64,000 nucleotides of DNA from Nitrospira sp. SG-bin1. GTDB taxonomy: Bacteria; Nitrospirota; Nitrospiria; Nitrospirales; Nitrospiraceae. The DNA lies in the NCBI GenBank assembly GCA_002083365.1, contig LVWS01000033.1, forward strand, positions 310,001 through 374,000, written 5' to 3'. This document shows positions 7,479-14,603 of this stretch, piece after piece. Position numbers and translations under genes: made by a program. The notes beneath the pieces are model-generated. The model was not told the DNA's origin. It ran no database searches and saw only the letters and a program-made list of their open reading frames with translations. Within the stretch, counting starts at the first letter, position 1. Every line of letters begins with the position of its first letter.

Positions 7479-7685
7479 CTACACAGCTTTCAGCCTCGCG
7501 TGCCGGCTCTTTGACACCCTGGTCATTGTGAGTCGTACTACAAAGGCGTTCTCGCTCGGCCAGCGTCGACGGAAAAGGGCGAGTTCTTTTTGAGCCTCTG
7601 CCAGCGAATCATAGGAGCCCTCGCGAGGATTAAATCCGTCCTGGTCCTCGGTACAGATCTCGTAATATATGTGCTGGAGCAGCAT
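7479..7685 (-). CDS. Small hypothetical protein, tandem paralogue
   Basis: A 68-residue protein (MLLQHIYYEICTEDQDGFNP start) with the same closing pattern FRRRWPSENAFVVRLTMTRV...RLKAV as its neighbour at 7235-7450. The spacing between the two genes is 28 bases and both read on the minus strand. Probable fold is a small beta-alpha-beta unit; no catalytic motif is seen. Confidence 0.6.
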   Translation of the reverse strand: MLLQHIYYEICTEDQDGFNPREGSYDSLAEAQKELALFRRRWPSENAFVVRLTMTRVSKSRHARLKAV

Positions 7686-7739
7686 CGGAACCTCCTTGCC
7701 TTAGCGTGACAAAACTAACTTTACCGAGCGTCAGGCGCT

Positions 7740-8096
7740 CTATTGAGGGTCCTCGCCATTGGTCGGGACGAGCCGAAGGACTGGTGCGCGATCTTGTCTT
7801 GGTACCGACATGTCTTCTATGCGTCGTGAAAGTTCTTGAACCCTTGCTGACAGGTTATTCATCACCTCATCGAGTCCAGGCGGGAATTGAGGTCTCTCCG
7901 TCAAGCCTGCCAGCCTCAAACCACTGTAGGTTCGAACTCCCAGCATAAGAGAGACGAGATAGTTCGCCTGATTGCCGCGTCCTCTGCGATCAGCCCGTTG
8001 TGCTGATTCAGCGAGGCGCTGATAGGTTGCGACGTCATGCTCGTTGGCCATGTCAAACCGTATCTTGACGATCTTTTTTCGACCCACGGTCACCAT
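7740..8096 (-). CDS. Hypothetical protein, possibly a DNA-binding repressor
   Basis: A 118-residue basic protein. The N-terminal strand and helices (KKIVKIRFDMANEHDVATYQ, then RRGRGNQANYLVSLMLGV) resemble ribbon-helix-helix or plasmid-maintenance DNA-binding proteins. The second half has a predicted coiled coil (GLDEVMNNLSARVQELSRRI). The start is uncertain: ATG at 8096 stands against the ribosome-site-like AAAGG, and a GTG nine bases later has better spacing. It is the third candidate DNA-binding protein in this early region. Confidence 0.5.
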   Translation of the reverse strand: MVTVGRKKIVKIRFDMANEHDVATYQRLAESAQRADRRGRGNQANYLVSLMLGVRTYSGLRLAGLTERPQFPPGLDEVMNNLSARVQELSRRIEDMSVPRQDRAPVLRLVPTNGEDPQ

Positions 8097-8171
8097 CCTT
8101 TCTCTTCAACAGAGGTTCATCGCAGTATCCAAGACCCAGCGCACCGGTTCACCAACATATACCTTCATCCG

Positions 8172-8576
8172 TCATGATGCTGGTTTGACGACGGTGAAGG
8201 AGCGGCCGGCACTCCAAGTGCCAGGCATAGGGATCGGCGGGAGCGCCTCGGAATGCTCGAACATTTCCTGGGTGAGATGAATATAGCCGTGTAGATCGCT
8301 TCCGTCTTCCAAATCGGCTTGTACATCTTGAATGGCGAGTCGCACGAGGCTCGCATCCATTTGCGATCGATTCTCCGCAGCCATAGAAAGTAGATCCAAC
8401 CGCTTCCGGCACTGGTTCAGGATATGGATAACCAACGAGCCGTCCTCAGCGAACTTCTTCAGGGCATAAGCGCTCTCCTCAGTGACGTCAGTAATCTCGC
8501 CATCTCGACCTCGGAGTAAAATCCGTCCATGAAGCATCAGAAGCGGATCACATTTCTTGGTAGATTTCCTCGCCAT
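8172..8576 (-). CDS. Hypothetical phage protein
   Basis: A 134-residue protein from MARKSTKKCDPLLMLHGRIL; this start has GAGGAGGG upstream, unlike the earlier in-frame ATG. The sequence is acidic with alternating helices, including KKFAEDGSLVIHILNQCRKR and LVRLAIQDVQADLEDGSDLH. No known motif, membrane segment or metal ligand set is visible. It lies in the run of small early genes. Confidence 0.55.
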   Translation of the reverse strand: MARKSTKKCDPLLMLHGRILLRGRDGEITDVTEESAYALKKFAEDGSLVIHILNQCRKRLDLLSMAAENRSQMDASLVRLAIQDVQADLEDGSDLHGYIHLTQEMFEHSEALPPIPMPGTWSAGRSFTVVKPAS

Positions 8577-8633
8577 GGTTGCCCTCCTCATTTTAGATGT
8601 TGCGCGACTCAGCACGGCCATCCCCTATTCAAA

Positions 8634-8909
8634 TTAAGCAAGAGCCTTCTGGACTGCAGCCAATTCTTCCAAACTCACCTCTAAGTGCTCTTCAACGAGT
8701 TCGGAGAATCTTAGTATCGCTTCAGGATCAGTACATTCATGGTCGGTTGATCCCAACGCGGCCAGGAGGGTTACCGTGCCTTTTAGCCTTTTCAAACGCT
8801 CGATCGGTTCAATGAGAAGATCACTGGGGTACGGGACGTGTTCGTGCTGCACCACGTTCCGAGGAGAACTCTGGCGGGATGTCTTTTTGGTGCTCCGTGT
8901 TTTCATCAT
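8634..8909 (-). CDS. Hypothetical phage protein
   Basis: A 91-residue protein with a basic, Ser/Thr/Lys-rich N-terminus (MMKTRSTKKTSRQSSPRN) and an acidic helical C-terminus (AILRFSELVEEHLEVSLEEL). I see no recognised domain. It follows the GIY-YIG gene by 11 bases on the same strand and is probably in the same transcript. Confidence 0.5.
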   Translation of the reverse strand: MMKTRSTKKTSRQSSPRNVVQHEHVPYPSDLLIEPIERLKRLKGTVTLLAALGSTDHECTDPEAILRFSELVEEHLEVSLEELAAVQKALA

Positions 8910-8920
8910 TCACCATCCTT

Positions 8921-9502
8921 TTATGGTTCATTGCTCTGAGGCTTTGCAGTTCTGCATCTGTTCCACGATGGTTTGAGGGCTCGAATCCAGTGCGCCTCGA
9001 CTTGTAAGAGCTCCGATTCCGGCACAGGGAGAAATAGAGCTCGTTCCCATTGCCGGCCGGCCTGGCTGTGTTGTACGAGCCGCGCGGGGAGATTGCAGCT
9101 CTGGCCGACGTAGAGAATGGTCTCCCGATCGATCAAAAAGTAGACACAAGGCGGGACATCGATCGCCGGACATTCACAAAGCCGGTCCTGCACCATAGTC
9201 AGCGCGAGTGGTGCAGACGTGTGCACTGGCTTGAGCACCACCGGCCGGAGATCCAACGGCAGCGGCGCCCCTTCGCATTCAACCGTCAGATACCGTCGTA
9301 CATACGCTTTTAAGGTCGGCACACTGAAAAGAGGCTCCCCGCCATCAATGCGGAAATGCGGGAGCACCTCCGCCCGACTGAGTTCAAGAATCCTATCCAG
9401 AGAAAGCCGTACCACCTTCGCCACCTCTTCAGCCGTCTTCAAACTGCCAAGACTCGGCCCATCCTGGCGGAACCCAGGCCCGTCCAGAGTAGACATAGAC
9501 AT
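8921..9502 (-). CDS. HTH plus GIY-YIG nuclease-domain fusion protein
   Basis: About 193 residues from MSMSTLDGPGFR, eight bases after the stop of the RHH gene. Residues about 19-65 (SLKTAEEVAKVVRLSLDRIL, then FSVPTLKAYVRRYL) look like a MerR/excisionase-type helix-turn-helix. Residues about 115-180 form a GIY-YIG domain: CVYFLIDRETILYVGQSCNL, RLVQHSQAGRQW, then EAHWIRALKPSWN (metal-binding Glu and terminal Asn). The strand motif is YFL...LYVGQ in place of GIY...YIG. It may nick or cut DNA at sites chosen by the N-terminal domain. Function inferred from domains only. Confidence 0.7.
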   Translation of the reverse strand: MSMSTLDGPGFRQDGPSLGSLKTAEEVAKVVRLSLDRILELSRAEVLPHFRIDGGEPLFSVPTLKAYVRRYLTVECEGAPLPLDLRPVVLKPVHTSAPLALTMVQDRLCECPAIDVPPCVYFLIDRETILYVGQSCNLPARLVQHSQAGRQWERALFLPVPESELLQVEAHWIRALKPSWNRCRTAKPQSNEP

Positions 9503-9509
9503 GACCCTT

Positions 9510-9656
9510 TCATGAATGTGTTTCCTTTCGATGCTTGAACTCTCGCTCGAGTAGACTCCGAATAAACCCACTGGCCGAGGTTCCCTCCTTTCGTAAGGCA
9601 TCCAGTTGAATTTTGATCCGCTTCGGCACGCTGATCAGCAGCTTCACCATCGCCAT
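9510..9656 (-). CDS. Ribbon-helix-helix regulator (48 residues)
   Basis: A short gene with start ATG at 9656, ribosome site GAGGTGA. The product (MAMVKLLISVPKRIKIQLDA start, then SGFIRSLLEREFKHRK) has the strand-helix-helix pattern of Arc/CopG-type repressors: an alternating beta strand (KLLISVP), a helix beginning KRIKIQLD and a second helix with SGFIRSLLE. These bind DNA as dimers. It is divergent from another small RHH-like gene at 9714, with 57 bases between, and probably regulates that shared promoter region. It leads the minus-strand run containing the GIY-YIG gene. Confidence 0.7.
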   Translation of the reverse strand: MAMVKLLISVPKRIKIQLDALRKEGTSASGFIRSLLEREFKHRKETHS

Positions 9657-9713
9657 GGCATCACCTCATTTGTATGTAGGAGTATATTACGTGACATAAC
9701 TAGTTAGACCTTA
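9657..9713. promoter_or_regulatory. Divergent promoter/operator between two RHH-type genes
   Basis: The 57-bp AT-rich gap separates divergent starts at 9656 and 9714. It contains the 10-bp palindrome TAACTAGTTA (9697-9706), a possible operator half-site arrangement for an RHH dimer. No precise promoter boxes can be fixed. Confidence 0.45.
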
Positions 9714-9884
9714 ATGGGAAGAATCAGTAAAGAACCTGAGAGAAAGCTGTTCGGCGTCAGAATGGACCGCAGCCTAATGGTGCAGCTTCAGCACTTGGCA
9801 ACAGATGAAGATAAATATGTCAACGAACTACTGGAAGAGGCCGCGCGGGATTTGCTGAAGAAGTACCGGGAAAGATCTAAGTAG
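9714..9884 (+). CDS. Small RHH-like regulator (56 residues)
   Basis: The product (MGRISKEPERKLFGVRMDRS start, then LMVQLQHLATDEDKYVNELL) has a strand (KLFGVRMD) followed by two helices with VNELLEEAARDLLKKY, the ribbon-helix-helix pattern of small repressors and antitoxins. It is divergent from the 48-residue RHH gene and is followed after 64 bases by a membrane-protein gene. It could be a repressor or antitoxin-like protein; no toxin is recognised beside it. Confidence 0.6.
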   Translation: MGRISKEPERKLFGVRMDRSLMVQLQHLATDEDKYVNELLEEAARDLLKKYRERSK

Positions 9885-9948
9885 GTCATCTTGAGACGAA
9901 ACCGCTATAAGCAGATAGACAACTTACGGCCCTCATTCAGTCCTTTCC

Positions 9949-10806
9949 ATGGGTGACTTTGATAGCCTACTAGGCATCTTCAGTCTTGGGTGGGTCGGCT
10001 CTGTTATTGGCTTGCTTGGCATAGCCATAGCAATTTTCATTTATCTCCGCACAAGACAACGCACACGACTTGCCTTTGCATACACCGCACAGCAATTGCT
10101 GGGATCTACTGGTGCTCTACCTCGCGACATAACCCTTCAATTTCGAGGCAAGGAGATTACCAAACTTACTCGCACACTAGTTTTAGTTTGGAACTCTGGA
10201 GAGAACACAATACTAGCCGACCAGATAGTGTCATCTGATCCGCTACAACTAGTGTTTGCCGAGGGTTCACAGGTACTTTCGGCTACAGTTCTGAAACAAA
10301 CAAGAGCAGTGAACCAACTTCAGACCATTCTTATTCCCGAACCAGGCAATTCCCTCTTCCTGCGCTTTGAATATCTTGATACCGGAGATGGCGCGCTCAT
10401 TGAAGTTTTGCATACAAGCGACGATCGTTTTCCGCTGTTCCTTGGCACTATCCGAGGCATGCCAAAAGGCATTGAGGATCTGGGGAACATTCGGTCAATG
10501 AGCGGAAAAGCATGGTCTTTCAGAATGCATCCCCGCATCATAGCCTGGGCGAACTTAATCGGTGGAATACTGATGGTCGCTGTTGGGATTTTTCCGACGA
10601 CTCTGGCTAAAATGCATGACGTAGGTTTTGTATTCTCTTCACCAGCGTTTGCCCTTGCAGCGGGCTCTGCTTATATTCTGCTCTCTTTCTTTATCCTGTA
10701 TTTTTATCGACGCAAATATCCAAAAGCCTTACAGCCAGACACCCTGCTCAGCGATTCAAAATATGAATCGAGAAAGGCAATACAGGGCGACGCCCAACAA
10801 GCCTAA
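9949..10806 (+). CDS. Hypothetical membrane protein (285 residues)
   Basis: The N-terminus has a membrane helix near residues 12-32 (LGWVGSVIGLLGIAIAIFIY). Two more lie near the C-terminus, about 200-222 (WANLIGGILMVAVGIFP) and 228-252 (FALAAGSAYILLSFFILYFY), followed by a basic tail. The central 150 residues are beta-rich and soluble. I do not recognise a family. The gene is AT-richer than the catabolic genes and is convergent with the 149-residue membrane protein. In this end-of-prophage cargo zone it may be a defence or exclusion factor, but that is inference. Confidence 0.6.
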   Translation: MGDFDSLLGIFSLGWVGSVIGLLGIAIAIFIYLRTRQRTRLAFAYTAQQLLGSTGALPRDITLQFRGKEITKLTRTLVLVWNSGENTILADQIVSSDPLQLVFAEGSQVLSATVLKQTRAVNQLQTILIPEPGNSLFLRFEYLDTGDGALIEVLHTSDDRFPLFLGTIRGMPKGIEDLGNIRSMSGKAWSFRMHPRIIAWANLIGGILMVAVGIFPTTLAKMHDVGFVFSSPAFALAAGSAYILLSFFILYFYRRKYPKALQPDTLLSDSKYESRKAIQGDAQQA

Positions 10807-10830
10807 AACAACTGCCAAGCACCAGGTCAG

Positions 10831-11280
10831 CTACCTGTTTAAGGCTATTCTTGAAAAGAGGTATATAGATCGTTGGCAAGCACAAATGGCAGCTATTGCC
10901 AAGAATAGCCAAGCAGTAAAGCCATAGAGGTACCACTGACTAGTCTTGAAGTCATCAAGTAAGAGCCAGATGACGGCTACTATTGTCGTCAAAAAGGAGA
11001 AGCGGATTGCGGACATGAGATACTTTATCATCAGATCGTAAACGTCGGCATCTTTCAAAAATGCAATCACCGGTCGGTTTGTGTCTAGCGCAAGAATAAA
11101 TGAGTATGCCGTAGCAAGGAAACCAACCGCTATCGCACTTATGTTTATGACAGCCTGGAACATGTCCTTCGTCGATTGCGGAAAGGACATTTCCCAAGAT
11201 GTATAAATGTAAAGAAACAGCATCGCTACAAAAGAGCCAAAGCACTGCGGATACCAGCGTTCGAAGAAATTCGATTTCAC
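10831..11280 (-). CDS. Hypothetical four-helix membrane protein
   Basis: A 149-residue protein with hydrophobic segments near residues 14-30 (FGSFVAMLFLYIYT), 42-65 (INISAIAVGFLATAYSFILA), 92-110 (FSFLTTIVAVIWLLL) and 118-140 (YGFTAWLFLAIAAICACQ). Its start overlaps the stop of the upstream 295-residue gene by four bases (ATGA), so the two proteins are probably made together and may work together. Family not recognised. The visible AT-richness sets this pair apart from the flanking host DNA. Confidence 0.6.
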   Translation of the reverse strand: MKSNFFERWYPQCFGSFVAMLFLYIYTSWEMSFPQSTKDMFQAVINISAIAVGFLATAYSFILALDTNRPVIAFLKDADVYDLMIKYLMSAIRFSFLTTIVAVIWLLLDDFKTSQWYLYGFTAWLFLAIAAICACQRSIYLFSRIALNR

Positions 11281-12164
11281 GATTTTTCTGCATGTACTAG
11301 GGATGTAATCTCGCCCTTCTTATTCTCCCATGCCTGATTAACGGCCCGGCGGCGATCTTTTGCAGATATCCGCCGGTCATCATCTAAGACGGGAAGAACT
11401 ATTGTCTCTACGATCCGCCACTTTAGCAGGTCCAGTAACGCCGTCTCACCGTCCTCATCCTGTCCAGTAATGAGTATTTTCTCTACTACTGCATTGTCTA
11501 TCCCTTTACAGAACTGCTTGACGGTTTGCATGATCTGGGGCAACGATAGCGATCCTGGCTTCCTTTTCATGGAAACACTCACTGATACGCTAGGAGCCTT
11601 AAATACATCATGGATGTCGAGGATCGCGTTCACACCGGCCGATTGACTTCGAGCAGCTGCCCCATTCGTAACTGAAGCAACTCGGACATCGAATTTTCGT
11701 ACCAGGTCCATCTTTGCCAGCTCCTTTAAGGCATCGCGACGGAGGATTGGATGCAGTTCGATAAATTCGACACCGCCTTTTTTGGTGAAGTAGCTGGCGA
11801 ATGATGAGGCGGAAACGCCGTGCCTGTTCCGTTGTAAAGCCAAAGTTTTTGTGGGCACACTGAAAAGAAAGGCAGTTTCTTCGCCTAGACCTTCATTGTC
11901 TTCTAATTCAATAGGTTCTGTTGTTCCATCGATCGCGGCCTTTACTGGGAGGTCTTTCATACGGATGCGAATCATTTCACCTTCCCAATGATGGCCTTCT
12001 TTTTTAGCGGCTTGCAGCCTAAGAGGCGCGTCGCCTCGGTCAACAACTCTGGAGTCGTCGTCAGGAGACTGAGAAACCGTTTCGAGTATTTTATTAAATG
12101 TCATGACGGAATCGGGAGGAAGGATTACCTCAAAAAAATCTATGTTGATGATTTTAGACCTCAT
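11277..12164 (-). CDS. Hypothetical protein, possibly DUF6731-like, paired with a membrane protein
   Basis: A 295-residue soluble protein. It begins MRSKIINIDFFEVILPPDSV, then has a region with WEGEMIRIRMKDLPVKAAID and ETAFLFSVPTKTLALQRNRH. This layout recalls uncharacterised DUF6731-type proteins from mobile elements, which I cannot confirm from sequence alone. It has no catalytic motif I can name. The following membrane-protein gene overlaps its stop by four bases. A 9-bp perfect stem-loop overlaps the ribosome site directly upstream of the ATG. Location at the cargo end of an integrated element makes a defence role plausible, though unproven. Confidence 0.55.
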   Translation of the reverse strand: MRSKIINIDFFEVILPPDSVMTFNKILETVSQSPDDDSRVVDRGDAPLRLQAAKKEGHHWEGEMIRIRMKDLPVKAAIDGTTEPIELEDNEGLGEETAFLFSVPTKTLALQRNRHGVSASSFASYFTKKGGVEFIELHPILRRDALKELAKMDLVRKFDVRVASVTNGAAARSQSAGVNAILDIHDVFKAPSVSVSVSMKRKPGSLSLPQIMQTVKQFCKGIDNAVVEKILITGQDEDGETALLDLLKWRIVETIVLPVLDDDRRISAKDRRRAVNQAWENKKGEITSLVHAEKS

Positions 12165-12189
12165 ATAGGGCCCTCCGTATGGGCCCTAT
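12165..12189 (-). promoter_or_regulatory. Stem-loop overlapping the ribosome-binding site of the 295-residue gene
   Basis: Perfect 9-bp arms ATAGGGCCC and GGGCCCTAT surround a 7-nt loop, ending immediately before the ATG at 12164. In the minus-strand mRNA the Shine-Dalgarno GGAGG lies partly in the loop and partly in the 3' arm, so folding would hinder initiation. It may be an RNA switch or a protein operator. Confidence 0.6.
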
Positions 12190-12466
12190 CGTTTAGGCTT
12201 CTGTCAAATGAGATTCAATAACCCTTTCGAATAAGTATGTTTAAGCACCTTGCCCGCTGTGATTGTGTAATCGTTCACCGCCCGATCCTATTCTTTACCA
12301 GCAGACAGCACCCACCATCCCCCTAGGCTGTTACGCAGATAGAACTATCCCTTGGAAGGGAATACACCACGCGCTGGAAGCTAGGGTGCAAACTCCATCA
12401 AATCCCGTTGGGGACCATAAACCAGCCGTACTGCCATGTTGCAAATGGCGCCGTGCCTTACATCCG
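12190..12466. other. 277-bp gap without a gene; holds an att-like partial repeat
   Basis: No supported gene. Positions 12401-12417 (AATCCCGTTGGGGACCA) repeat the tRNA 3' fragment at 14439-14454 (AATCCCGTTGGGACCA) with one extra G. This may mark an older or nested integration boundary. Confidence 0.4.
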
Positions 12467-14197
12467 TCACACGAAAAACTCGGAAGTAGCCCGTAGATCT
12501 TGCCGGCCCTCGACTAATTCCAGTGACCGCAACTTACTGAGATACGTCCCAAAAGACCCGCTGCAGTGCGAGAGATTTGCTCTGGCTCCTAATTCTTCTT
12601 TCGTCAAGACTTTCGGATAGACCGCCGCTAAGGCTTCCAGCATACGCGAAGCGCCGCTGTCGCCGAGCTCGCGCAGCCAATACTGTAACAAGTCATGCCC
12701 TGCCGGCAGTGGCTCGAATGCTCCCAACGCCTTTAATCCGTCCTCGGTAATGGTGAGACATTTGCGCTCCCCCTCAATCCAACCATTCGTCCGCCCCTTA
12801 GCTAGATAGGTCCCGAAGGATCCACTGGAGGACGACAGACCGGCACGCACTCCCAGCTGCCGATCGTTGAGGCCTTGTGGGCGCTGCGCCAACGCGATCA
12901 GCATTCGGCGTAAGCCGCCCGTTCCCAGCTCCTGATCGCCTCGGTCACACATCTGGCCGTGCATCGCTTTGCCTGCTCGGCGAGCCGGCGGGCGGTTCAT
13001 TACGTGCGAGGTAGGACGACCTTGAATTGTTCGACAGTGTTTGATCGAATCGGCCAAGGTCGAGGCTGCGCCGTTGAGTGCGGCGGCTGCGGTTTCGAGA
13101 CGCTTGACATCGCTCTCGTTAATGAGGGGAACCTCCACGATCTCGACCTTGGACGGAGTCTCTGCAATTGAGCGTGCTACGGACAGATCCCGTTCAAGCT
13201 GAGCAATCTTCGCCCGCAACGTCTTCGGATCGTCCGCTTGGGCCTTTTCGATCGTCGCGGCGATTTTTCCCTTCAGCGCGTCAAGATCTACTGGCGCCAG
13301 GATGCTGGGTGCCTTGTGTGCCATCCCCATTTCCGGCGTAGCGGAGGAATTGTAGGTATCGCGCTGACGGACCTTCATCATCTTAAAAACATTCAACCAG
13401 GCTGGTGACCAGATCCAGGCTTGGCCCTTTTGCAGACCGGAGAGAGACGACATGAATTGTTCTTGCTGCTTTGGGGTACCATGCCGCTTGACCCATTCGA
13501 GCACGGCATCCTGATCCTGTGGGCCGGTGGTCTGCAGTGCGATCAACACCTCGGCTTGGGTCAACACATTCTTGTTTAGAATAGACGCGCGCTGACAGAT
13601 CAACGTCACGCCGATGCCGCGCATTCCGCCCCGGCGCACGATCGCTTCAAAGGCTCCGAGCATCCGCTGCTGCCCGGGAAACGGCCGCTGAGGCGCGAAG
13701 CTGTCGGCCTCGTCGATGAACAGATGCAGCGGATCCGGCTGGCGGCTTTTTCGCCGGTAGAGTTGCTCCGCGAAGTCCGCTGCGAATCGATCTTGTTCCG
13801 CATTGGAATTTGTCAGGGAGAGATCGATCACGTAATGCCCAGGATGTTCGACGACGAGATCCGCGATCACCCGGCCGGCGGTCGGCTCTAACGGCACATC
13901 GCCATGCGGTCCGCCGATGATGATCACCGGATAGCCCGGCGCTTTGCCGTCCGCAGAGGCACGAAGGCCCCACCAAGCGCCGGTCGGATCAAGGACAACA
14001 AACGGCAGCTTGGCCTTACAGAACTCTTCGGCGATCACTGACGCCGTATAGGTCTTCCCGACGCGCTTACGAGCGAGGATTGCGACTGTCTGCGTAATGA
14101 GATCAGCCGGGATCGAGAAGCCGCTGGGCTCACTGGCGATGTGCAATCCGTTACGCATCATGTGTTCGCAAGCTTTCCGAACTTCTATCCTGTACAT
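12467..14197 (-). CDS. HerA/FtsK-like P-loop ATPase with two C-terminal winged helices
   Basis: About 576 residues from MYRIEVRKACEHMMRNGL; a TTG start at 14245 would add 16 residues. The nucleotide site is ILARKRVGKTYTASVIAEEF, a Walker A with R-K-R-V-G-K-T in place of GxxGxGKT. Walker B is LHLFIDEADSFAP. MRGIGVTLICQRASILNKNV and the following segment fit the sensor region of HerA-type DNA-translocating ATPases. After a coiled-coil linker (DPKTLRAKIAQLERDLSVAR) come two similar winged-helix domains: one with GLNDRQLGVRAGLSSSSGSF and one with VLTKEELGARANLSHCSGSF. The protein may pump or segregate DNA for the element, or act in defence. It lies alone between the att-like sites at 12401 and 14430. 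Confidence 0.75.
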   Translation of the reverse strand: MYRIEVRKACEHMMRNGLHIASEPSGFSIPADLITQTVAILARKRVGKTYTASVIAEEFCKAKLPFVVLDPTGAWWGLRASADGKAPGYPVIIIGGPHGDVPLEPTAGRVIADLVVEHPGHYVIDLSLTNSNAEQDRFAADFAEQLYRRKSRQPDPLHLFIDEADSFAPQRPFPGQQRMLGAFEAIVRRGGMRGIGVTLICQRASILNKNVLTQAEVLIALQTTGPQDQDAVLEWVKRHGTPKQQEQFMSSLSGLQKGQAWIWSPAWLNVFKMMKVRQRDTYNSSATPEMGMAHKAPSILAPVDLDALKGKIAATIEKAQADDPKTLRAKIAQLERDLSVARSIAETPSKVEIVEVPLINESDVKRLETAAAALNGAASTLADSIKHCRTIQGRPTSHVMNRPPARRAGKAMHGQMCDRGDQELGTGGLRRMLIALAQRPQGLNDRQLGVRAGLSSSSGSFGTYLAKGRTNGWIEGERKCLTITEDGLKALGAFEPLPAGHDLLQYWLRELGDSGASRMLEALAAVYPKVLTKEELGARANLSHCSGSFGTYLSKLRSLELVEGRQDLRATSEFFV

Positions 14198-14307
14198 CTC
14201 GTTGCGCACCACTTGGATTACGTCTCGGAAAGGAATATGATTCAACGGCCTTAGGCCTGGGACACAAGTTCATGTAGATGGCTCGAAACGGCAAGATGGA
14301 TTCAGAA

Positions 14308-14329
14308 GCGTGTCCTATATAGGACACGC
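14308..14329. promoter_or_regulatory. 22-bp perfect palindrome, likely operator
   Basis: Half-site GCGTGTCCTAT followed by its exact reverse complement, with a TATATA core. It lies in the 14198-14429 gap upstream of the HerA-like gene, close to the attachment site. The length and symmetry fit a dimeric repressor or a controller protein. The rest of this gap shows no gene I can support. Confidence 0.6.
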
Positions 14330-14429
14330 ATTCTGTAACTCGTTGTAAAATAGTACTACTCATCGGATGTTTCCGAAATATCATCTTGTTGATTTTCTTC
14401 AGTTTGGTCGGTCCTCTCAAGGCTTAAAC

Positions 14430-14457
14430 ACGGGTTCGAATCCCGTTGGGACCACCA
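14430..14457 (+). other. tRNA 3' fragment, probable attR of the integrated element
   Basis: The 28 nt comprise a T-arm (ACGGG, loop TTCGAAT, CCCGT), a 7-nt acceptor strand TGGGACC, discriminator A and encoded CCA. The expected 5' partner GGTCCCA and a cloverleaf are absent upstream, so this is only the 3' end of a tRNA gene. Integrases that use tRNA 3' ends leave such a fragment at the distal junction. The intact tRNA should lie left of the window. The amino-acid identity cannot be read from this part. Confidence 0.8.
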
Positions 14458-14540
14458 CCCATTCCTTTCCCTGGATAGCCGGTGAAGTTCACGCCTCCGT
14501 CAAATAAGGAGCTGAAAATCTGGCAGAAGGTGGTGTAGGC

Positions 14541-14583
14541 TAGCTATGACTGAGTACCTGCCTGAAGGTTCCAGCCATAGCTA
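14541..14583 (+). promoter_or_regulatory. Inverted repeat in the leader of the 187-residue gene
   Basis: Arms TAGCTATGACTG (14541-14552) and CAGCCATAGCTA (14572-14583) pair with one mismatch around a 19-nt loop, 20 bases before ATG 14604. It could be an operator or an RNA stem in the leader. Confidence 0.4.
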
Positions 14584-14603
14584 ACCGTAGTGAAAGGGAG
14601 TGA

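Larger units (their letters stand above)
1..14457. mobile_element. Prophage-type integrated element, right part
   Basis: The segment carries phage hallmarks on the minus strand: tape-measure protein, P27-type small terminases, HNH nuclease, replication-organiser-like protein, HK97 prohead protease and an XRE regulator. The right boundary is set by a tRNA 3' fragment at 14430-14457, the usual attR product of integration into a tRNA gene; the left boundary and integrase lie outside the window. The genes are small, closely packed and often overlap by 1-20 bases. The stretch from about 9.9 to 12.4 kb is visibly AT-richer than the catabolic genes beyond the boundary. No large terminase, portal, major capsid, tail-tube or lysis gene is visible, so the element is mosaic or partly deleted. 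Whether it is active cannot be judged here. Confidence 0.85.

Noticed and set aside
14380..14457. Complete tRNA gene
   Set aside because: Only the T-arm and 3' acceptor strand are present; no matching 5' acceptor strand, D-arm or anticodon arm is found upstream.
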